Below, piece after piece: positions 35,480-45,677 of a DNA stretch of 64,000 nucleotides. The position numbers and the translations under genes were made by a program. Location: NCBI RefSeq assembly GCF_019343105.1, contig NZ_CP073764.1, positions 3,274,001 to 3,338,000 on the forward strand, written 5' to 3'. The notes under the pieces were generated by a model, which made no database searches, was not told where the DNA came from, and saw only the letters and a program-made list of their open reading frames with translations. Position 1 is the stretch's first letter, and each line of letters opens with the position of its first letter. The DNA comes from Methylovirgula sp. HY1. GTDB taxonomy: Bacteria > Pseudomonadota > Alphaproteobacteria > Rhizobiales > Beijerinckiaceae.

Positions 35480-35935
35480 GGAGACAGGGCCTCTCGATCG
35501 CCGGCTGGACGCTTCACTTATGGAGCCGGCGGCGCATGATGTCACGACGGGAGTCTAGCCGCCTCCGCATCACTTGCAAAGCCGTGCGCCGACTTCGACA
35601 TTGGACGGGAATCTGTCACATATGCTCAGCGTGATCTATTTGGCATGTTCGGCGATAGATCGCTGCGGCAAAATAGCTGTGATTTCTGCCGCTTCCCTTT
35701 GCTAGAGGCCAAACGCTCAAGGCCATATATAGGGGTGGCAGGCAAGATCCCGGCGAAGGCCGCGCTGCGGCGCCGAGAGCCCTGGTCGCGAAAGTGGACG
35801 TGGTCGCCCCGGAGGCTCTCGACGGGTGGCCGGCCGTATGGGAAACCCTGGCGTTTACTGTACAGTTTACGTTTTAGCGGTGGGTGCGATGTCAGCGGCA
35901 ACCATGCCGCACAGCCGCGATAAGGAGGGTCATTC
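35480..35935. other. 456-bp leader region of the pab operon with stem-loop and operator-like palindrome
   Basis: No gene is credible here. A stem pairs CGAGAGCC (35774-35781) with GGCTCTCG (35814-35821). A perfect palindrome ACTGTACAGT sits at 35857-35866 inside GTTTAC-TGTACA-GTTTAC. A strong AAGGAGG (about 35923-35929) precedes the pabB GTG. Confidence 0.5.
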
Positions 35936-37375
35936 GTGCCGGTGCTCGACAAAAGCGCTATGAGTCTCGAGATCGGCTGGCGCGATCCTTTCGCCGTCGC
36001 CAAGCGGCTTGCCAATGTGGCGGGCTTTGCCTTTCTCGATAGCGCGCTTTTTCATCAAAAGCTCGGCCGTTATTCCTTTATCGGCATCGAGCCTTTCGGC
36101 ACGTTCACGGTGACCGACGGGCGGCCGGCTTGGAACGGTACGGTTTTGGCGGCGGCGCCGCTCGACGCTTTGCGCGGCCTGCTGCGCCGCTTCGCCTTGC
36201 CGAGCGACCCCACGCTGCCGCCGTTCCAAACCGGCGTCATCGGCGCGATTCCCTATGAATTCGGCTGGCAACTCGATGGCCTGAGCGTGCCGGGGCGGGT
36301 CGCAACCGGCGACGAGCCGGTTCGTCTCGGCTTTTACGATCTCATCTTCGCCTTCGATCAATTCGAGCAGCGTGCCTTCATTCTCTCTTCGGGATTCCCG
36401 GAGGAAGAGCCGAAAGAGCGTTCCCGGCGCGCTGCCGAACGGATCGAGCAGGCGCATGCGCTCATCGACCGGCCGGTGATCGCGCTCGGGCCGGCGGTCC
36501 CGCCGGATGGGGCGTGGCGTTCAAATTTCACGGAAAGCGCCTATCACGCCGCGGTGGAAAAGGTCCGCGCCCATATTTTCGCAGGCGACATCTATCAGGC
36601 CAATATCGCGCAGCGGTTTGAAATCGATCTGCCTTTGGACTTTTCCAATTTCGCCTTTTACGAGGGCTTGCGGACGACCAATCCGGCGCCTTTTGGGGCC
36701 TATCTTTCCTTCGGCGAAACGGTGATCGCGTCGTCGTCGCCGGAGCTTTTGTTGCGCAAACGTGGCGCCTTCGTCGAGGCGCGGCCGATCAAGGGCACGA
36801 TTAGGCGTGGAACCGGTCCGGAAGAGGACGCCTGGCGCGGCGAAGTGCTTCGCATTTCCGAGAAGGACCGCGCCGAAAACATCATGATCGTCGATCTTTT
36901 GCGCAATGATCTGTCGCGCGTCTGCCGGCCCTATTCGGTCGAAGTGCCCGTCCTGTGCGGGCTTGAAACCTATGCCAATGTCCATCATCTGGTGTCGGTG
37001 GTGACCGGGGAACTCGACGAAAATCGGGATGAGGTCGATCTTATAGCGGCGACCTTCCCCGGCGGCTCGATCACTGGGGCGCCGAAGCGGCGGTCCATGG
37101 AAGTCATCGATGCGGTCGAAGCGACGCCACGCGGCTATTATTGCGGTTCGATTCTCTACATCGGCTTCGACGGTACGTCCGATATGAATATTGCGATCCG
37201 CACCGCGGTGTTGAAACCAGGTAAAGCGAGCTTCCATGCCGGCGGCGGTATCACCTATCTTTCGGATCCCGTCGCCGAATATGCCGAGACATATGCGAAG
37301 GCGCAGCGCCTCTTCGATGCCTTCGCCGCCACCGAGGAACGCGAACAGACGGAGCTGGAAAAAGCGTCGCAATGA
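35936..37375 (+). CDS. pabB: aminodeoxychorismate synthase component I
   Basis: A 479-residue chorismate-utilising enzyme. RPIKGTIRRG near residue 285 carries the lysine that PabB uses as nucleophile; anthranilate synthases have PIAGT here, so this is PabB and not TrpE. Other family blocks are ASSSPELLLRK, DRAENIMIVDLLRNDLSR and FPGGSITGAPK. It converts chorismate plus ammonia to 4-amino-4-deoxychorismate with PabA, for p-aminobenzoate and folate. The GTG start is backed by an excellent AAGGAGG. The pabA gene overlaps by 4 bases. Confidence 0.95.
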   Translation: MPVLDKSAMSLEIGWRDPFAVAKRLANVAGFAFLDSALFHQKLGRYSFIGIEPFGTFTVTDGRPAWNGTVLAAAPLDALRGLLRRFALPSDPTLPPFQTGVIGAIPYEFGWQLDGLSVPGRVATGDEPVRLGFYDLIFAFDQFEQRAFILSSGFPEEEPKERSRRAAERIEQAHALIDRPVIALGPAVPPDGAWRSNFTESAYHAAVEKVRAHIFAGDIYQANIAQRFEIDLPLDFSNFAFYEGLRTTNPAPFGAYLSFGETVIASSSPELLLRKRGAFVEARPIKGTIRRGTGPEEDAWRGEVLRISEKDRAENIMIVDLLRNDLSRVCRPYSVEVPVLCGLETYANVHHLVSVVTGELDENRDEVDLIAATFPGGSITGAPKRRSMEVIDAVEATPRGYYCGSILYIGFDGTSDMNIAIRTAVLKPGKASFHAGGGITYLSDPVAEYAETYAKAQRLFDAFAATEEREQTELEKASQ

Positions 37376-38049
37376 AGGATTTGATTCTCGTCATCGACAA
37401 TTACGATTCCTTCGTCTTCAATGTCGCTCGCTATTTCGAGGAGTTGGGGCGGGATGTGCTCGTGCTCCGCAATGATGCGATCGACATTTTGGGCGTGCGT
37501 CAGCTCGCGCCCGCGGCGATCGTGATTTCGCCGGGTCCGGGCACGCCGCGCGATGCCGGGATTTCGCAGGCGATCGTGCATGAGCTCAATGGCGCGATCC
37601 CGATTCTTGGTGTCTGTCTGGGGCATCAATGTATCGGCGCCGAATTTGGTGCGCCCGTCGTGCCGGCGCGGCGACCGCTGCATGGCCGCACGTCGAAGCT
37701 ATCGCATGTCGGCGCGCGGCTGTTCGAGGGCCTGCCGCAAAAGCTCGTGGTCGGGCGCTATCATTCCTTGATTGTTGCGCCGACGGAGGCGATGGAGACT
37801 GCGCTCTCGATCGATGCCGTGTCGGAAGAGGGCGAGATTATGGCGCTTTCGCATCGCTTCGCGCCGACCTATGGCGTGCAGTTTCACCCGGAATCGATCC
37901 TGACCGAAAAGGGCCATGCGATCTTCGGCAACTTCCTCAAGCTTGCCGGGCTTGCGAAGGATGGCGCGGGCGAAAACCTGACCCAAGGAGTAGGGCTCGA
38001 CGTGACCGCTTCGGGCGAAGATCGCCGGCTTCCGAGCCTCAGCGAATGA
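37372..38049 (+). CDS. pabA: aminodeoxychorismate synthase component II (glutamine amidotransferase)
   Basis: A 225-residue class I glutamine amidotransferase. LVIDNYDSFVFNVARYFEE is the start of the PabA/TrpG group, the nucleophile cysteine lies in GVCLGHQCIG near residue 82, and GVQFHPESILTE holds the catalytic His and Glu. It supplies ammonia to PabB. Operon position and the 4-base overlap with pabB favour PabA, although such proteins can serve anthranilate synthase as well. Confidence 0.94.
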   Translation: MKDLILVIDNYDSFVFNVARYFEELGRDVLVLRNDAIDILGVRQLAPAAIVISPGPGTPRDAGISQAIVHELNGAIPILGVCLGHQCIGAEFGAPVVPARRPLHGRTSKLSHVGARLFEGLPQKLVVGRYHSLIVAPTEAMETALSIDAVSEEGEIMALSHRFAPTYGVQFHPESILTEKGHAIFGNFLKLAGLAKDGAGENLTQGVGLDVTASGEDRRLPSLSE

Positions 38050-38118
38050 GGCGCGAAGCTCATCGTCGAACCCGCGCATTTCGCGCCTCTGCGCAGTTCC
38101 AAGAAAATCGAGCCATCA

Positions 38119-38955
38119 TTGTTCTGGTTTGACGGCACATTGCATGAAACTTCGGTCGCGCCGGTCGATCTGACCGATCGCGGCCTGACCCTTGGCGACG
38201 GGCTTTTCGACACGTCGCTGGCGCGCAATGGCCGCGTCTTTCGGCGCAAGGCGCATCTCGAAAGGTTTGCGGCGAGCGCCGAAGTGCTCGCCATTCCCTT
38301 TGATCTCGCCGCGGCAACGCAGGCGCTCGACGCGCTCGCAGCGGCGATCGGCGACGGCATCGTGCGGCTCACTTTGACGCGCGGCGGCGGCGCGCGCGGG
38401 CTGGGGCTGCCGGATAATCCTGAGCCTTTTCTGTTTGGTGCGGCTTCGTTCTCTTCGCCGGGCGCGAGTTTTCCCGTGCTGGCGCTGGCAACGTCGCCGA
38501 TTCGCCGCAACGAGACGTCGCCCGTGGCGCAGTTGAAAGCCTTGCCCTATCTCGATGCGATTTTAGGTTTGCGGGAAGCCACCGAACGTGGCGCCGATGA
38601 TGTTCTCTTCGAAAATACGGTCGGCCACATTGCCTGCGTATCGGTTGGTAATATTTTCGCGAGCTTCGGGCCGCATCTTGTCACGCCTCCGCTGGCCGAC
38701 GGCGTACTTGCGGGGACAATTCGCGCCTATATCTTGGCCAAAGCCGGCGCTGTCGGCTTTGCGGTGGAGGAACGGTCGATGACGCGGGCTGAGTTTTTGC
38801 GTGCCGACGCCATCTTTGCAACCAATAGTATCAAGCTTTTGGCGCCCTGCAGGGCCGTTGACGACATTTCTTTCGCTTCGGCGGAGCATGCGGGCATCAG
38901 GCGTTTGCAAGCCATGCTGCGTGAGGCGATCGTGGTCGAATGTGGGCGGGCATGA
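38119..38955 (+). CDS. pabC: aminodeoxychorismate lyase (class IV PLP enzyme)
   Basis: A 278-residue fold-type IV enzyme. DRGLTLGDGLFDT is the N-terminal hallmark; the PLP lysine is in VAQLKALPYLDAIL, followed by GADDVLFENTVGHIACVSVGNIF. It releases pyruvate from aminodeoxychorismate to give p-aminobenzoate. Fold-type IV members also include branched-chain and D-amino-acid transaminases, but the position after pabB-pabA settles the call. The start is unclear: TTG at 38119 is the first usual codon after an in-frame stop, and no strong Shine-Dalgarno is visible. Confidence 0.88.
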   Translation: MFWFDGTLHETSVAPVDLTDRGLTLGDGLFDTSLARNGRVFRRKAHLERFAASAEVLAIPFDLAAATQALDALAAAIGDGIVRLTLTRGGGARGLGLPDNPEPFLFGAASFSSPGASFPVLALATSPIRRNETSPVAQLKALPYLDAILGLREATERGADDVLFENTVGHIACVSVGNIFASFGPHLVTPPLADGVLAGTIRAYILAKAGAVGFAVEERSMTRAEFLRADAIFATNSIKLLAPCRAVDDISFASAEHAGIRRLQAMLREAIVVECGRA

Positions 38956-39041
38956 TGGCATTGATCACAGCCTAAGTACTTTCAAACTCCGAGCGTTGGC
39001 GCGATAATGCGGCCCGCTCTTTCTCGCGCCGCATCGGTCCC

Positions 39042-39575
39042 ATGCTGCATCTTGCCATTCTTCGTCATGCTGAGGCTTTGCCGCTCGCCGAAGGCGGCGA
39101 TCTGGACCGTGCGCTGAGCCCTGCCGGCTATGAAATGGCCGAGCGCATGGGCCGCTATTTTCGCAGCGCAAACCTCATTCCCGATCTGGCCCTCGTCTCG
39201 CCGGCGCTGCGAACAAGGGAAACGCTCGAGGCGCTCGAACAAGGCGCGGCGCAAAAATTCAAGGCCGAGGTCGTGCCGGCACTTTATAGCGCCAGCCTCG
39301 AGACGCTCGAGGCGATTCTCGCGGATCAACCGAAAGAGATAAGCTTTCTGCTCCTCATCGGTCATAATCCTGGGCTGGCGGAACTTGCCAACAGACTGGT
39401 CGCGCAAGGCAAGAAGGCCGAACTTACGAAAATGCGCGACCATTTTCCGACGCCTTGTCTTGCCCTCATCGATTTTGATGTTAAGAGCTGGAAAAAGGCG
39501 GCGCTCGGCCATGGTCGTCTCGAAGTTTTTCTCACCCGCGTCGCGCTCACGAAATTCGCGGCTGGCGAGGCCTGA
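39042..39575 (+). CDS. SixA-like histidine phosphatase
   Basis: A 177-residue histidine phosphatase. The catalytic LRHAEALPL box is at residues 7-15, SPALRTRETLEAL carries the second arginine region, and LLIGHNPGLAELANRL holds the second histidine. This short form resembles SixA, which removes phosphate from Hpt domains, though many such proteins in alphaproteobacteria have no tested substrate. It precedes ycjX by 15 bp, so co-transcription is likely. An Hpt protein is encoded at 45 kb. Confidence 0.85.
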   Translation: MLHLAILRHAEALPLAEGGDLDRALSPAGYEMAERMGRYFRSANLIPDLALVSPALRTRETLEALEQGAAQKFKAEVVPALYSASLETLEAILADQPKEISFLLLIGHNPGLAELANRLVAQGKKAELTKMRDHFPTPCLALIDFDVKSWKKAALGHGRLEVFLTRVALTKFAAGEA

Positions 39576-39590
39576 TCGAAAGTCGGTCTT

Positions 39591-41108
39591 TTGCCATCTT
39601 TCGTCGATCTTGTTTTTGAAGCTCAGATTGCGGCGCAAAGTCTCGCCGAGACTCTTTCTGGTCGCGCGCTGCGCCTCGGCGTCACCGGACTTTCGGGCGC
39701 CGGCAAAACGATTTTCGTCACCTCTCTGGTGCATCATCTGACGTCTATCGGCGCCCGCGGGATGCGCGGCAAAAATCCGCTGCCGGTGTTTCGCGTGCAT
39801 GCGGAAGGGCGGCTGACGCGCGGCTTTCTCGAGCCGCAACCGGACGACGCGGTGCCGCGTTTTGCCTATGAAGACCATCTTGCGGCTTTGACCGGACCCG
39901 GGGACAAAGTCGAAGGGCGCGAATGGCCGCAATCGACAACGCGTGTCTCCGAATTGCGGCTGACGCTGGAGTTCGAACGTGCTGCCGGCCTGCGCAAAGG
40001 TCCGGCCGAGTTGGCGATCGATATTGTCGATTATCCCGGCGAGTGGCTGCTCGATCTGCCATTGCTCGAAAAATCCTTTGCGCAATGGTCGCGAGAAGCT
40101 TTTGCCGCAGCTTCGGTGCCCGCGCGCGCCGCCGTTGCGGCGCCCTGGCGCGATTATGTGTCGACGATCGATCCGGCGGGTAAGCTGGATGAGGAGATCG
40201 CGCAGCGCGCGGCCGCTCTTTTCAAGTCCTATCTTTCCGGGTGCCGCGCCGAGCCCATTTCAGCCTCGTCGCTGCCGCCGGGACGGTTTCTGATGCCGGG
40301 CGATCTCGACGGTTCGCCACTTCTGACATTCGCGCCGCTGCCACTCGTGGAGGGCGACGTTTCCGCATCCGGAACTTTGGCGGCGATGATGGAGCGCCGC
40401 TACGAGGCCTATAAGGCGCATGTGGTGAAGCCGTTTTTTCGCGATCATTTCGCCAGGCTCGATCGGCAGATCGTGCTCGTCGACACGCTCGCGGCCTTGA
40501 ACGCCGGACCCGCGGCACTGCATGACTTGGAAACGGCTCTGGTCGAGGTGCTCAACGCCTTTCGCACCGGCCGCAACAATATTCTCGCCATGTTGTTTCG
40601 GCCGAAGATCGACAAGATTCTTTTCGCGGCGACCAAGGCCGATCATCTGAACCATATGAGTCATGATCGGCTCGAAGCGGTTCTGCGGCATTTGACGGCG
40701 CGGGCGATCGCGCGGGCTGAAGGTTTGGGCGCCACGGTCGACGTGATCGCGCTCGCTGCGGTGCGCGCGACGCATGAGGTGAAGGTCGCGGCGAAGTCGG
40801 GGCCGTTCGGCGCGGCCTCCGAATTGCCGGCCGTCGTCGGCATTCCGATGAAAGGCGAGCGCATCGGCGCGGAGATTTTCGACGGATTGTCGGAAGCCGC
40901 GATCTTTCCCGGAGAATTGCCGAAAGATCCCAACGTGGTCTTCAGCGGCGACGTCGATATGGCTGCGATGCAGGAGGGGGGCGACTATCGCTTCTTGCGC
41001 TTTCGGCCGCCGATCCCGCAGCGTGACGCGGCCGGAAACTTGTTGCCTCTGCCGCATATTCGGCTCGACCGCGCCTTGCAGTTTTTGTTGGGTGATCGGC
41101 TGAAATAG
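39591..41108 (+). CDS. ycjX: YcjX-family P-loop NTPase (DUF463)
   Basis: A 505-residue GTPase-like protein with Walker A GLSGAGKT near residue 34, and long helices between the motifs, typical of the YcjX family, which in enterobacteria is linked to phage-shock genes. IDIVDYPGEWLLDLPLL acts as the Walker B/switch region and LFAATKADHL as the G4-like segment. The start codon is TTG at 39591. YcjX and YcjF normally sit side by side; here ycjF follows after an opposed fnr gene. A stress role at the inner membrane is likely. Confidence 0.88.
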   Translation: MPSFVDLVFEAQIAAQSLAETLSGRALRLGVTGLSGAGKTIFVTSLVHHLTSIGARGMRGKNPLPVFRVHAEGRLTRGFLEPQPDDAVPRFAYEDHLAALTGPGDKVEGREWPQSTTRVSELRLTLEFERAAGLRKGPAELAIDIVDYPGEWLLDLPLLEKSFAQWSREAFAAASVPARAAVAAPWRDYVSTIDPAGKLDEEIAQRAAALFKSYLSGCRAEPISASSLPPGRFLMPGDLDGSPLLTFAPLPLVEGDVSASGTLAAMMERRYEAYKAHVVKPFFRDHFARLDRQIVLVDTLAALNAGPAALHDLETALVEVLNAFRTGRNNILAMLFRPKIDKILFAATKADHLNHMSHDRLEAVLRHLTARAIARAEGLGATVDVIALAAVRATHEVKVAAKSGPFGAASELPAVVGIPMKGERIGAEIFDGLSEAAIFPGELPKDPNVVFSGDVDMAAMQEGGDYRFLRFRPPIPQRDAAGNLLPLPHIRLDRALQFLLGDRLK

Positions 41109-41117
41109 AGCAAGCTT

Positions 41118-41867
41118 TCAGCCCTCCGCAAGCATGCGCAGACGCGGCAGATCGCAAAGCTCGATCCCGGCATCGGTCACAAGGATGGTTTTCGTCCGCA
41201 CCAAACGCGCCAGCATGCGATTGACGGTTTCGATCGTCAGCCCAAGATAATCGCCGATGTCGGCTTGCGGAATGCGCACCGGCAGGATGGAGGTTTGCCC
41301 CTCCACACGGGTCTGTCGGCTGGGAAAATTCAATAGGAATTGCGCCATCTTCCGTTCGGCATTCTTTTGGCCGATGAGCGCGATTTGGTCGCGCGCCCGG
41401 CTCAAGTCGTCATGGGTGACGCTCAGCAGGGCGCGCTGCAGATGCACGCCGCTATTGATGAATTGAAGAAAATCCTGGCGAGGGAATTGACAAAGATAGA
41501 CGGAATCGAGCGCGTCCGCGCTATAGTCGTTATGGTCGGATAAAGGATAGCCGAGCAAATCGCCGGCGATCGCAAAACCGATGACTTGGCGACGGCCGTC
41601 CGCGAGCATTTGATAGAGCCGCAATGTGCCGCTGGTGACGACATAAATGCTCTGCGTCTCGTCACCCTGATGAAACAGGGTCTTGCGCCGGCCCAGTGTG
41701 AACGGCCGTGAATGGCTTGAAAGAAAGACCATGTCATCGTTCGGAACCATGCCGCAAAAGCTCACGCCGCGCGCGGGGCAATAGGCACAGAGTCGATCCT
41801 TCTCAGCGAGAAAATGGCCTTTCCGCTGCTCTTTGATTTTTTGTGCGACGGTTGGGTCTTGCGTCAT
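41118..41867 (-). CDS. Crp/Fnr-family regulator with FNR-type cysteines (FnrN/FnrL-like)
   Basis: A 249-residue regulator. Four cysteines at C27, C30, C38 and C126 follow the pattern that holds an oxygen-labile [4Fe-4S] cluster in FNR/FnrN. A cNMP-like beta-barrel and dimer helix follow, and a winged helix has the recognition segment LGLTIETVNRML, with Glu and Arg that read TTGAT half-sites. It should activate micro-oxic or anoxic genes. A near-perfect FNR box lies 62 bp upstream, so autoregulation is possible. It sits head-on against ycjX (9-bp gap). Confidence 0.92.
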   Translation of the reverse strand: MTQDPTVAQKIKEQRKGHFLAEKDRLCAYCPARGVSFCGMVPNDDMVFLSSHSRPFTLGRRKTLFHQGDETQSIYVVTSGTLRLYQMLADGRRQVIGFAIAGDLLGYPLSDHNDYSADALDSVYLCQFPRQDFLQFINSGVHLQRALLSVTHDDLSRARDQIALIGQKNAERKMAQFLLNFPSRQTRVEGQTSILPVRIPQADIGDYLGLTIETVNRMLARLVRTKTILVTDAGIELCDLPRLRMLAEG

Positions 41868-41928
41868 CTCGACCTTCTTCTGTCCTGGCTAAGCAATGGG
41901 AAATGGAGCGATTTCTCATATGTCCGCA

Positions 41929-41942
41929 TTGATCGAGATCAT
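41929..41942. promoter_or_regulatory. FNR/FixK box between fnr and ycjF
   Basis: TTGATCGAGATCAT matches the TTGAT-N4-ATCAA consensus at nine of ten fixed bases. It is 62 bp upstream of the fnr-like ATG and 88 bp upstream of the ycjF GTG, so it may control either gene or both. Confidence 0.65.
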
Positions 41943-42029
41943 CTGGATGGCAACCCAACACGGACATCGTCATTTGCAGGCTCAGGCGGGGGGGCTATAT
42001 TTTGGGTAAGCATTCGTGAGGATTGTTCC

Positions 42030-43073
42030 GTGCCGCCTGCAAATAAGCCGCGTCCGCAAGCTTTTCGTCTGGAGAAGGAAACCTCCGCCGACGCCGCGAG
42101 CCGCGCGGCTTTCGCGATCGAGTCTCTGCCTGATTTTCTCGAGGCGGAAGCGGCCGCCGTCGGCGGCGAGCCCAATGAAGCGGAAGCGGCTGTCGAGACG
42201 GCTCAGAGCCGCGGCATTCTCCGCGACCGTTTCCTGTCCTGGGGCGGGATCTTCGTCTCGGCGGTGAGCGGGTTCATCCTGCTCGCCCTTGGCAATTGGT
42301 TTGCGAGTCTGATCGCGGCGCTTTTCGCGCGGTCGCAAGCGCTCGGGATTGCCGCGCTTGGTCTCGCTGGAATTGCGGGATTGGCGCTTTTGGTGCTGGT
42401 CTTGCGGGAGGTTTTCGGCATCGTCCGGCAGAGCCGCATTGCGCATCTGCATATAGCGATAGCGGCAGCATGGGCTGCCGACGATCGCGAAGCGGCGCGC
42501 CGGCACGTCCCGGCGCTCGTTGCGCTTTACGCTCAGCGGCCGCAGCTCGCCCGCGTTCGTACCGATCTGACCGCCCTCACCAAAGAAATTGTCGATGGCC
42601 GCGATCTCCTCGATATTGCGGAACGCGAGCTTATCGGTCCGCTCGACAATGAGGTGCGGCGCATGATCGCAGATGCGGCCAAACGCGTCTCCTTGGTGAC
42701 GGCCATTGCGCCGCGCGCCATTGTCGACGTGATCTTCGTTGCCGGCCAGGCCCTCCATCTCGTTCGTCGCATCGCTGAGATCTATGGCGGGCGGCCGGGC
42801 TTTTTCGGCTTCCTCAAGCTGATGCGTTCCGTCGGCGCGCATCTCGCCATCACCGGCGGCATGGCGGTGGGCGATTCCCTTCTCCAGCAATTGCTGGGGC
42901 ATGGCATAGCCGCGAAGCTTTCGGCGCGGCTCGGCGAAGGTGTGCTCAATGGCCTTTTGACGACGCGGGTCGGCCTGTCCGCTATGGCGGTATGTCGGCC
43001 GATGCCTTTCGCCGCCACGCCGGCGCCTCGCGTTGCCGATGTCGCGCCGTTTCTGTTTGCAGGCGAGAAATAG
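42030..43073 (+). CDS. ycjF: YcjF-family membrane protein (TIGR01620/DUF697)
   Basis: A 347-residue protein. After a polar N-terminus, two close helices (about 75-95 and 105-130, GIFVSAVSGFILLALGNWF and LGIAALGLAGIAGLALLVLVL) precede a soluble domain. The C-terminal DUF697 part has AIVDVIFVAGQALHLVRRIAEIYGGRPGF. The GTG at 42030 has GAGGA eight bases upstream; the longer frame back to 41814 would run across the fnr promoter and is rejected. It pairs with ycjX, although fnr lies between them in the other direction. Confidence 0.88.
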   Translation: MPPANKPRPQAFRLEKETSADAASRAAFAIESLPDFLEAEAAAVGGEPNEAEAAVETAQSRGILRDRFLSWGGIFVSAVSGFILLALGNWFASLIAALFARSQALGIAALGLAGIAGLALLVLVLREVFGIVRQSRIAHLHIAIAAAWAADDREAARRHVPALVALYAQRPQLARVRTDLTALTKEIVDGRDLLDIAERELIGPLDNEVRRMIADAAKRVSLVTAIAPRAIVDVIFVAGQALHLVRRIAEIYGGRPGFFGFLKLMRSVGAHLAITGGMAVGDSLLQQLLGHGIAAKLSARLGEGVLNGLLTTRVGLSAMAVCRPMPFAATPAPRVADVAPFLFAGEK

Positions 43074-43235
43074 GCATGAACATAAGATGAGCGAGAACGA
43101 GACGAAATCCATCACGCAATGGGGGGCGGCCCCATCCGCGTGAACGTCTCGAATGCGATGGCCAAGCAAGCGGGAAATAATCAAAAAAACGGCACCAGCG
43201 GTCAAACGCGGGTGCCGGACAATCGAAGGAAAAGC

Positions 43236-44276
<1,041 letters not shown>

Positions 44277-44387
44277 CTACTCCCGCAATTCTCTTTCATT
44301 TTTCACGATGGCGCACGCATCGCGGCTTTGCGAGCGTGGCGGTTTGTCTCATCCGACACAAATCCATTGGCTCGTCCGGTCTCCATT

Positions 44388-44708
44388 TCAGCCTTGGCGC
44401 GGCGGCGTGGTCACGACCAGGCCGGCGAGATCGGGCGTCACTTTAATCTGGCAGCAAAGCCGGGAATTGCTTTGCACGGCATAGGCGAAATCGAGCATGT
44501 CCTCTTCTTTCGCCTCCGGCTTGCCGGTGCGCTCCAAAAATTCATCTGCGACATAGACGTGGCAGGTCGCGCAGGCGCAGGCGCCGCCGCATTCCGCAGT
44601 GATCTCAGGAACTGAGTTGCGGATCGCGGCTTCCATGACGGTCGCGCCCTCCTCGGCGTCGACCGTTCGCTTTTCGCCATGAGAGTCGATGAAGGTGATC
44701 TTGATCAT
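44388..44708 (-). CDS. adrenodoxin-type [2Fe-2S] ferredoxin
   Basis: A 106-residue ferredoxin from the ATG at 44708. The cluster ligands are in CGGACACATCHVYV (C-x5-C-x2-C) with the fourth cysteine in SRLCCQIKVTPDLAG. The pattern fits vertebrate-type/adrenodoxin-like ferredoxins used with cytochromes P450 or in Fe-S assembly (Fdx), not plant-type. The 11 extra residues in the longer frame are not conserved-looking. It is followed by the flavoprotein reductase, giving a complete NADPH-to-ferredoxin chain without an obvious acceptor in the window. Confidence 0.93.
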   Translation of the reverse strand: MIKITFIDSHGEKRTVDAEEGATVMEAAIRNSVPEITAECGGACACATCHVYVADEFLERTGKPEAKEEDMLDFAYAVQSNSRLCCQIKVTPDLAGLVVTTPPRQG

Positions 44709-44967
44709 AGGAGCCTGGTTCTCTGGTGATTGGTGCAGCAAGGGCCAAGCCCTCTTTAATCAAGAGAATAGGCGATGAATAGCCTTGTCGTGGGCTGATC
44801 GGCTAGGATTTTTGCGCCAATTGGCGCAGTTTCGGCCATCAAGCCGAAATTGGAGGCTGGCGGCGGTGGCGCGGCCAAAGCTGTGCCGCCGGTGCTGAGC
44901 CCAAGGAGGCGCCCTGTCGTCGCCCCGGCCCGCAGGTGCCCCGACTCCAAGTCCGCTTGCGGCCGGG

Positions 44968-45378
44968 CTATATTTTGAGTTTGCTTATATAATCATCGAT
45001 CGCGGCCAGGGATTGGGCGAGTACCGCGGCGAGCGGCAAAAGTGCCGTATCGCCGGTTCCGGAAATGCTAAAATTGGTTTTTTCGGCCAGATCTCGCTCG
45101 GTCTCGGCGGCGGTCTCCGCGAGCAAAAAGGCGCCGATCGCCAGTGCCGATCCCTTGAGTTGATGGACGAGATTGCACAAAACAGCCTGTGGCTCGGCAG
45201 ATGCTTGATCTTGCATGAGTGCGCGCATTCGCGCAATCAGGTCCGGCGCTTGATGCTGAAAGAGTTCGAGAAGCTCGCGCTGTAAATCGAGATCATCGGC
45301 TGTTTGCCGCGAAAGATGGACAAGGTCGAGCAAGATGGGGCGCGTCGCCGGAGCGGCGGGCCGTGCGGTCGGGTGCAT
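44968..45378 (-). CDS. Hpt-domain phosphotransfer protein
   Basis: A 136-residue single-domain protein. LVHQLKGSALAIGA holds the phospho-histidine H72 in the four-helix-bundle signature of Hpt domains. No kinase or receiver is attached, so it should shuttle phosphate between separate proteins. The ATG at 45378 is chosen over 45411 because both lie before the domain and the first 12 residues are proline/alanine-rich. It is divergent from the GPR gene with about 300 bp between, so shared regulation is possible. Confidence 0.85.
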   Translation of the reverse strand: MHPTARPAAPATRPILLDLVHLSRQTADDLDLQRELLELFQHQAPDLIARMRALMQDQASAEPQAVLCNLVHQLKGSALAIGAFLLAETAAETERDLAEKTNFSISGTGDTALLPLAAVLAQSLAAIDDYISKLKI

Positions 45379-45677
45379 TGGTCGAGGTCCAGCCAGGTGC
45401 GCGCGGTCCACAGAAATTCTCGGTCGTCATCCGGGCTCCGATGCGCATATGTCCTTGCACGGAATCGCATGGATAATGGGAAAGCTACCGGCAGCGGGGA
45501 GCAAATCTTTTGGAATATGGCAAAAACCGCGTTAACGACGATTCGAAACCTTTTTCCGTGTAGGTTTCCATCGCCGGAGCGTGGATGTAGAGTGAAATTG
45601 GTTAACGAGGGTCGCTGACACGGCCGTCGCAACAATGGGTCTAAAGTTGTGTCGAGACCCGCGAGTGAGGGGCAGTT

